A DNA stretch of 8,409 bases from Clostridiaceae bacterium. GTDB taxonomy: Bacteria; Bacillota; Clostridia; Oscillospirales; Acutalibacteraceae. This document shows positions 5,353 to 8,409 of the stretch, piece by piece; positions within the stretch are counted from its first letter, which is position 1; every line of letters starts with the position of its first letter. The stretch covers positions 1-8,409 of the forward strand of contig JAEDML010000051.1 of the NCBI GenBank assembly GCA_016303035.1, read 5' to 3'. Under the pieces are notes generated by a model. It saw only the letters and a program-made list of their open reading frames with translations, made no database searches and was not told the DNA's origin. A program made the position numbers and the translations under genes.

Positions 5353-8300
5353 TTACTGCAACGCTTTTGAAAGTTCGCTTACAAAGGCGTTCATCTTCTG
5401 CCCCTTTTGAAGCCGTACTACATACGCCGTGCGTACGCCTGCGGAAAGCGAAAAGCGACTGCCGAAGAAGTCCGAAAGTCTGCCCATAACCTCGGGATTT
5501 ATCGAGCTTATATGCAGTATTGCCGAGCTGCCGTTACCCGTAATTTCGGATATTCCCGCGGCGGCGGCCCTGTTGCGGAGCGTTGCTACATCTATAAGCC
5601 CCATAACAGGCTCGGGCGGCTCTCCGAAGCGGTCGCAAAGCTCGTCGATAACATCGCTTGCGTCCTCAGCATTCCTGATATCCGCAATTCGCTTGTAAAT
5701 ACCGAGCCTTGCCGAAAGCGATTCAATATATCCGTCGGGTATGTGCGCCGAGACATTCAGGTCAACGGTGCAGGGTATATCCTCGGGCGGTTTTACGCCG
5801 TTTTCCTCATTTACGGCGTCGGACAGCAGTTTAAGATACATATCATACCCTACCGCCTCCATATTTCCGTGCTGTTCGCCGCCTAATACACTGCCTGCCC
5901 CTCTTATTTCAAGGTCGCGCATAGCAATTTTAAAGCCGGAGCCGAATTCGGTGTATTCGCGTATGGCTTCAAGCCGTTTTGAAGCAACATCCGAAAGCTG
6001 ACGGTTACGGTCAAAGCAGAAATATGCGTAGGCGCGCCGGGGGGAACGCCCGACCCGTCCTCTTAACTGGTGAAGCTGGGAAAGTCCCATTCGGTCGGCG
6101 TTTTCAATGATAAGGGTGTTGGCGTTCGGAACATCTACTCCCGTTTCTATTATTGTCGTGCAGACAAGCACATCTATCTCGTGGTCAAGCAGTCTTCTCC
6201 ATATTTCGGTAAGCTCGTCCTCGCTCATCTTACCGTGCGCTGTTCCTATTCTTATATCAGGCAGTCTTTGTTTAAGCCTTGCCGCGCAGATATCTATAGT
6301 CTCAACCCTGTTGTGAAGGTAATAAACCTGCCCTCCTCGGCGGATTTCTCGGTTTATAGCGTCGGTAATCACGCCGGTGTTCTGCTCTAAAACATAGGTC
6401 TGAACGGGGTGGCGGTCGCCCGGTGCCTCGTCTATTGAGGACATATCCCTAAGTCCCGACATAGCCATATTAAGGGTACGCGGTATCGGGGTTGCGCTGA
6501 GCGTCAGAATATCCACAAATGGATAAAGCTCCTTAAGCCGCTCCTTTTGCGCCACGCCGAAGCGCTGTTCCTCGTCTATTATTACAAGGCCGATATTTTT
6601 AAAGGCGACATCCTTAGAAATAAGTCGGTGTGTTCCTACCACCAAATCAACCCTGCCCGATTTAAGTCCCGCAACAATTTTTCCCTGCTGTTTGGGTGTT
6701 ACAAAACGGGAAAGCAGGGCAATATTTACCGGCATATCGCCGAAACGGCGGACTATTGTGTTGTAGTGCTGCATTGCAAGTATGGTTGTCGGCACCAAAA
6801 CCGCGCACTGCTTGCCCTCGCTTACGCATTTAAATGCCGCACGCAGCGCAACCTCTGTTTTACCGAAGCCGACATCTCCGCACAAAAGGCGGTCCATTGG
6901 TACTTCGCGCTCCATATCGCGCTTTATTTCGTCAATACAGCGCAGCTGATCTTCGGTCTCGTCATATTCAAAGCGGCTTTCAAAATTGCTCTGTAAGTCG
7001 GTATCGGGACTAAATGCGTAGCCCTTTGCCGACATTCGCTTTGCGTAAAGCGCCGTAAGCTGCTTTGCCATATCGCGCACCGCTTTTTTAACGCGGCTTC
7101 GCGTTTTTTGCCATTCACTGCCTCCTAAGCGGTTTACCCTTACCGCGCCGTCCTCCGAAGAAGCGCCGATATACCTTGAAACAAGGTCAAGCTGGGTTAC
7201 AGGGACATAGAGCACATCGGTTTTAGCGTACTTTATTTTAATATAATCCTTGGTTACACCGCCGTTGGTTATGCGGTTAATTCCGTCAAAAATTCCTATA
7301 CCGTGAAATTCGTGAACTACATAATCGCCCTGCTTTAATTCATCAAGCGAGCCGATTTCTCTGCTGTTTTTGGGTCTTTTGCGGCGTTTTGCACCCTCTG
7401 ACGCGATATGCCTGTGGGTTATAAGCAGGAATTTTGCGGACGGTATTTCAAACCCTGACGAAAGTCCTCCGCAGCAGACGGTGACACCGGCTGTTGCCGC
7501 TTCGGGCTCTTTTATAAATACCGAGCGTATGCCTTTTTCATTAAGCTGCGCATTAAGCACGCGTGCCGCGCGTTCCTCGCCTGCCAAAACGGCAACCCTG
7601 CCGCCGATTTCAAGCATATATGAAATATCCTCAAGCAGTACATCAATATCGCCGCCCCAAGGCGAGGAGCGTTTAAGATTGAAATTTATAACCGATGAAA
7701 TCGGTATACTGTACGAGCCGCGAGGAAAATTTTCAAAAATCAGCGGTTTATTAAGTCTTTCAAAAAGCTCGGTTTTATCAAGCCAAAGGCAGGCGGTGGC
7801 TCTTGACAGCTCTCCGCTTTCAAGGTAATTTTCAATATCGGCGCTTTGCATAACCGACATACTTTTAAGCCGCTCGTTAAGGTTTCCGCTCTCGCAGACT
7901 ATAACAAGCGCGTCCTTAACGAAATCGAATACCGTCGGCTTGTCTTCATAAATCAAGGTAAGATACCGGTCGGGTGCTATGCCGATTTCGCTTTCAAGCG
8001 CGTCGATATCCCTTGTAATGCGCTCTTTCTGTTTTTCGGTAAGCTTGCCTGCCGATTTTAGATAGCTTTCCAATTTTTCCGCAAGTGACAGCGGCTCATA
8101 AAGCACCTCGCAGGCAGGGGTAATATCCGCCCTTTCAAGCTGTTCGGTACGGCGTTGGGTCTCGATATCAAAGTACGAAATACTGTCTATTTCATCGCCC
8201 CAAAATTCTATTCGGCAGGGGTACTCGGAATTTACGGGGAAAACATCGAATATGCCGCCCCTTAATGCAAACTGACCTCTGCCCTCGCACAGCTCGTTTC

Positions 8301-8409
8301 TTACATAGCCCGACTTAACAAGGTTTTTTGCAAGCGTATCGGTGCTGATACTCTCTCCGACCGAGAGCGAAAAGCGCGAAGCCCTTAAAACATCGGGCGG
8401 AACGGTATA
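5353..8409 (-). CDS. mfd: Transcription-repair coupling factor Mfd (5' partial)
   Basis: Mfd recognises RNA polymerase stalled at DNA lesions, pushes it off with ATP-driven translocation, and recruits UvrA for excision repair. The frame stays open to the window edge, giving 1018 visible residues; family members have about 1150-1180, so roughly 130-160 N-terminal residues lie outside. A GTG at 8106 could be mistaken for the start, but the 101 codons before it encode recognisable UvrB-homology sequence (GQFALRGGIFDVFP at 45-58, then RIEFWGDEIDSIS). In visible numbering, the RNA polymerase interaction domain is about 357-416 (LKQGDYVVHEFHGIG...DVLYVPVTQLDLV), Walker A GDVGFGKT 511-518, DEEQ box 612-615, SATP 638-641, motif V TTIIETGVDVPN 751-762, and motif VI QLRGRVGR 781-788. 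The C-terminal TRCF domain, which in relatives masks the UvrA-binding surface, spans about 876-1001. All translocase motifs are intact. No terminator is obvious after the TAA stop. Confidence 0.97.
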   Translation of the reverse strand, partial: YTVPPDVLRASRFSLSVGESISTDTLAKNLVKSGYVRNELCEGRGQFALRGGIFDVFPVNSEYPCRIEFWGDEIDSISYFDIETQRRTEQLERADITPACEVLYEPLSLAEKLESYLKSAGKLTEKQKERITRDIDALESEIGIAPDRYLTLIYEDKPTVFDFVKDALVIVCESGNLNERLKSMSVMQSADIENYLESGELSRATACLWLDKTELFERLNKPLIFENFPRGSYSIPISSVINFNLKRSSPWGGDIDVLLEDISYMLEIGGRVAVLAGEERAARVLNAQLNEKGIRSVFIKEPEAATAGVTVCCGGLSSGFEIPSAKFLLITHRHIASEGAKRRKRPKNSREIGSLDELKQGDYVVHEFHGIGIFDGINRITNGGVTKDYIKIKYAKTDVLYVPVTQLDLVSRYIGASSEDGAVRVNRLGGSEWQKTRSRVKKAVRDMAKQLTALYAKRMSAKGYAFSPDTDLQSNFESRFEYDETEDQLRCIDEIKRDMEREVPMDRLLCGDVGFGKTEVALRAAFKCVSEGKQCAVLVPTTILAMQHYNTIVRRFGDMPVNIALLSRFVTPKQQGKIVAGLKSGRVDLVVGTHRLISKDVAFKNIGLVIIDEEQRFGVAQKERLKELYPFVDILTLSATPIPRTLNMAMSGLRDMSSIDEAPGDRHPVQTYVLEQNTGVITDAINREIRRGGQVYYLHNRVETIDICAARLKQRLPDIRIGTAHGKMSEDELTEIWRRLLDHEIDVLVCTTIIETGVDVPNANTLIIENADRMGLSQLHQLRGRVGRSPRRAYAYFCFDRNRQLSDVASKRLEAIREYTEFGSGFKIAMRDLEIRGAGSVLGGEQHGNMEAVGYDMYLKLLSDAVNEENGVKPPEDIPCTVDLNVSAHIPDGYIESLSARLGIYKRIADIRNAEDASDVIDELCDRFGEPPEPVMGLIDVATLRNRAAAAGISEITGNGSSAILHISSINPEVMGRLSDFFGSRFSLSAGVRTAYVVRLQKGQKMNAFVSELSKALQ

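Noticed and set aside
5407..5886. Plus-strand frame of 159 codons opposite mfd
   Set aside because: It is antisense to the conserved TRCF C-terminal domain and arginine/alanine-rich in a way expected from the reverse of mfd codons.

Overview
The window looks like chromosomal housekeeping DNA from a low-to-moderate-GC Gram-positive bacterium, most likely a member of the Clostridia (possibly the Ruminococcus/Oscillospira side; the exact family is inference). Reasons: a Firmicutes-type SecA with a C-terminal zinc motif, an mfd gene followed by a PrsA/SurA-like lipoprotein gene, an ApbE lipoprotein paired with a small membrane-anchored NusG domain II protein, AT-rich intergenic gaps with sigma-A-type promoters, and strong GGAGG ribosome binding sites on the genes that have a leader. 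No mobile element, CRISPR array, rRNA or tRNA was seen.

Layout, right to left, because four of five genes are on the minus strand. (1) 8409-5353: mfd, the transcription-repair coupling factor, with its N-terminus cut off by the window edge. (2) 5352-5253: an AT-rich gap with a good minus-strand promoter. (3) 5252-4173: a secreted lipoprotein resembling PrsA/SurA foldases but with a poorly preserved rotamase domain. (4) 4167-4139: a perfect 11-bp hairpin that probably ends both the lipoprotein transcript and the converging NusG-II transcript. (5) 4140-3823, plus strand: a 105-residue NusG domain II membrane protein. (6) 3822-3747: a 76-bp divergent promoter region with back-to-back promoters and a dyad TTGTAA-N7-TTACAA across them. 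(7) 3746-2799: ApbE, a flavin transferase lipoprotein that appears to have a leaderless mRNA. (8) 2758-26: secA, 40 bp downstream of apbE on the same strand. (9) 25-1: the start of what may be a terminator.

Apart from mfd, the genes share an envelope theme. SecA drives export, the PrsA-like protein probably assists folding or quality control outside the membrane, ApbE attaches FMN to extracytoplasmic redox proteins, and the NusG-II protein is a recurrent but functionally uncharacterised partner of ApbE. No FMN acceptor (Rnf/Nqr subunit or FMN-binding domain protein) is present here.

No wholly new system is visible. The most interesting places are the compact apbE/NusG-II divergent control region with its predicted leaderless transcript, and the PrsA-like protein that seems to have lost parvulin hallmarks. 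There is no gene-free stretch over 300 bases; the longest gap is 100 bp.
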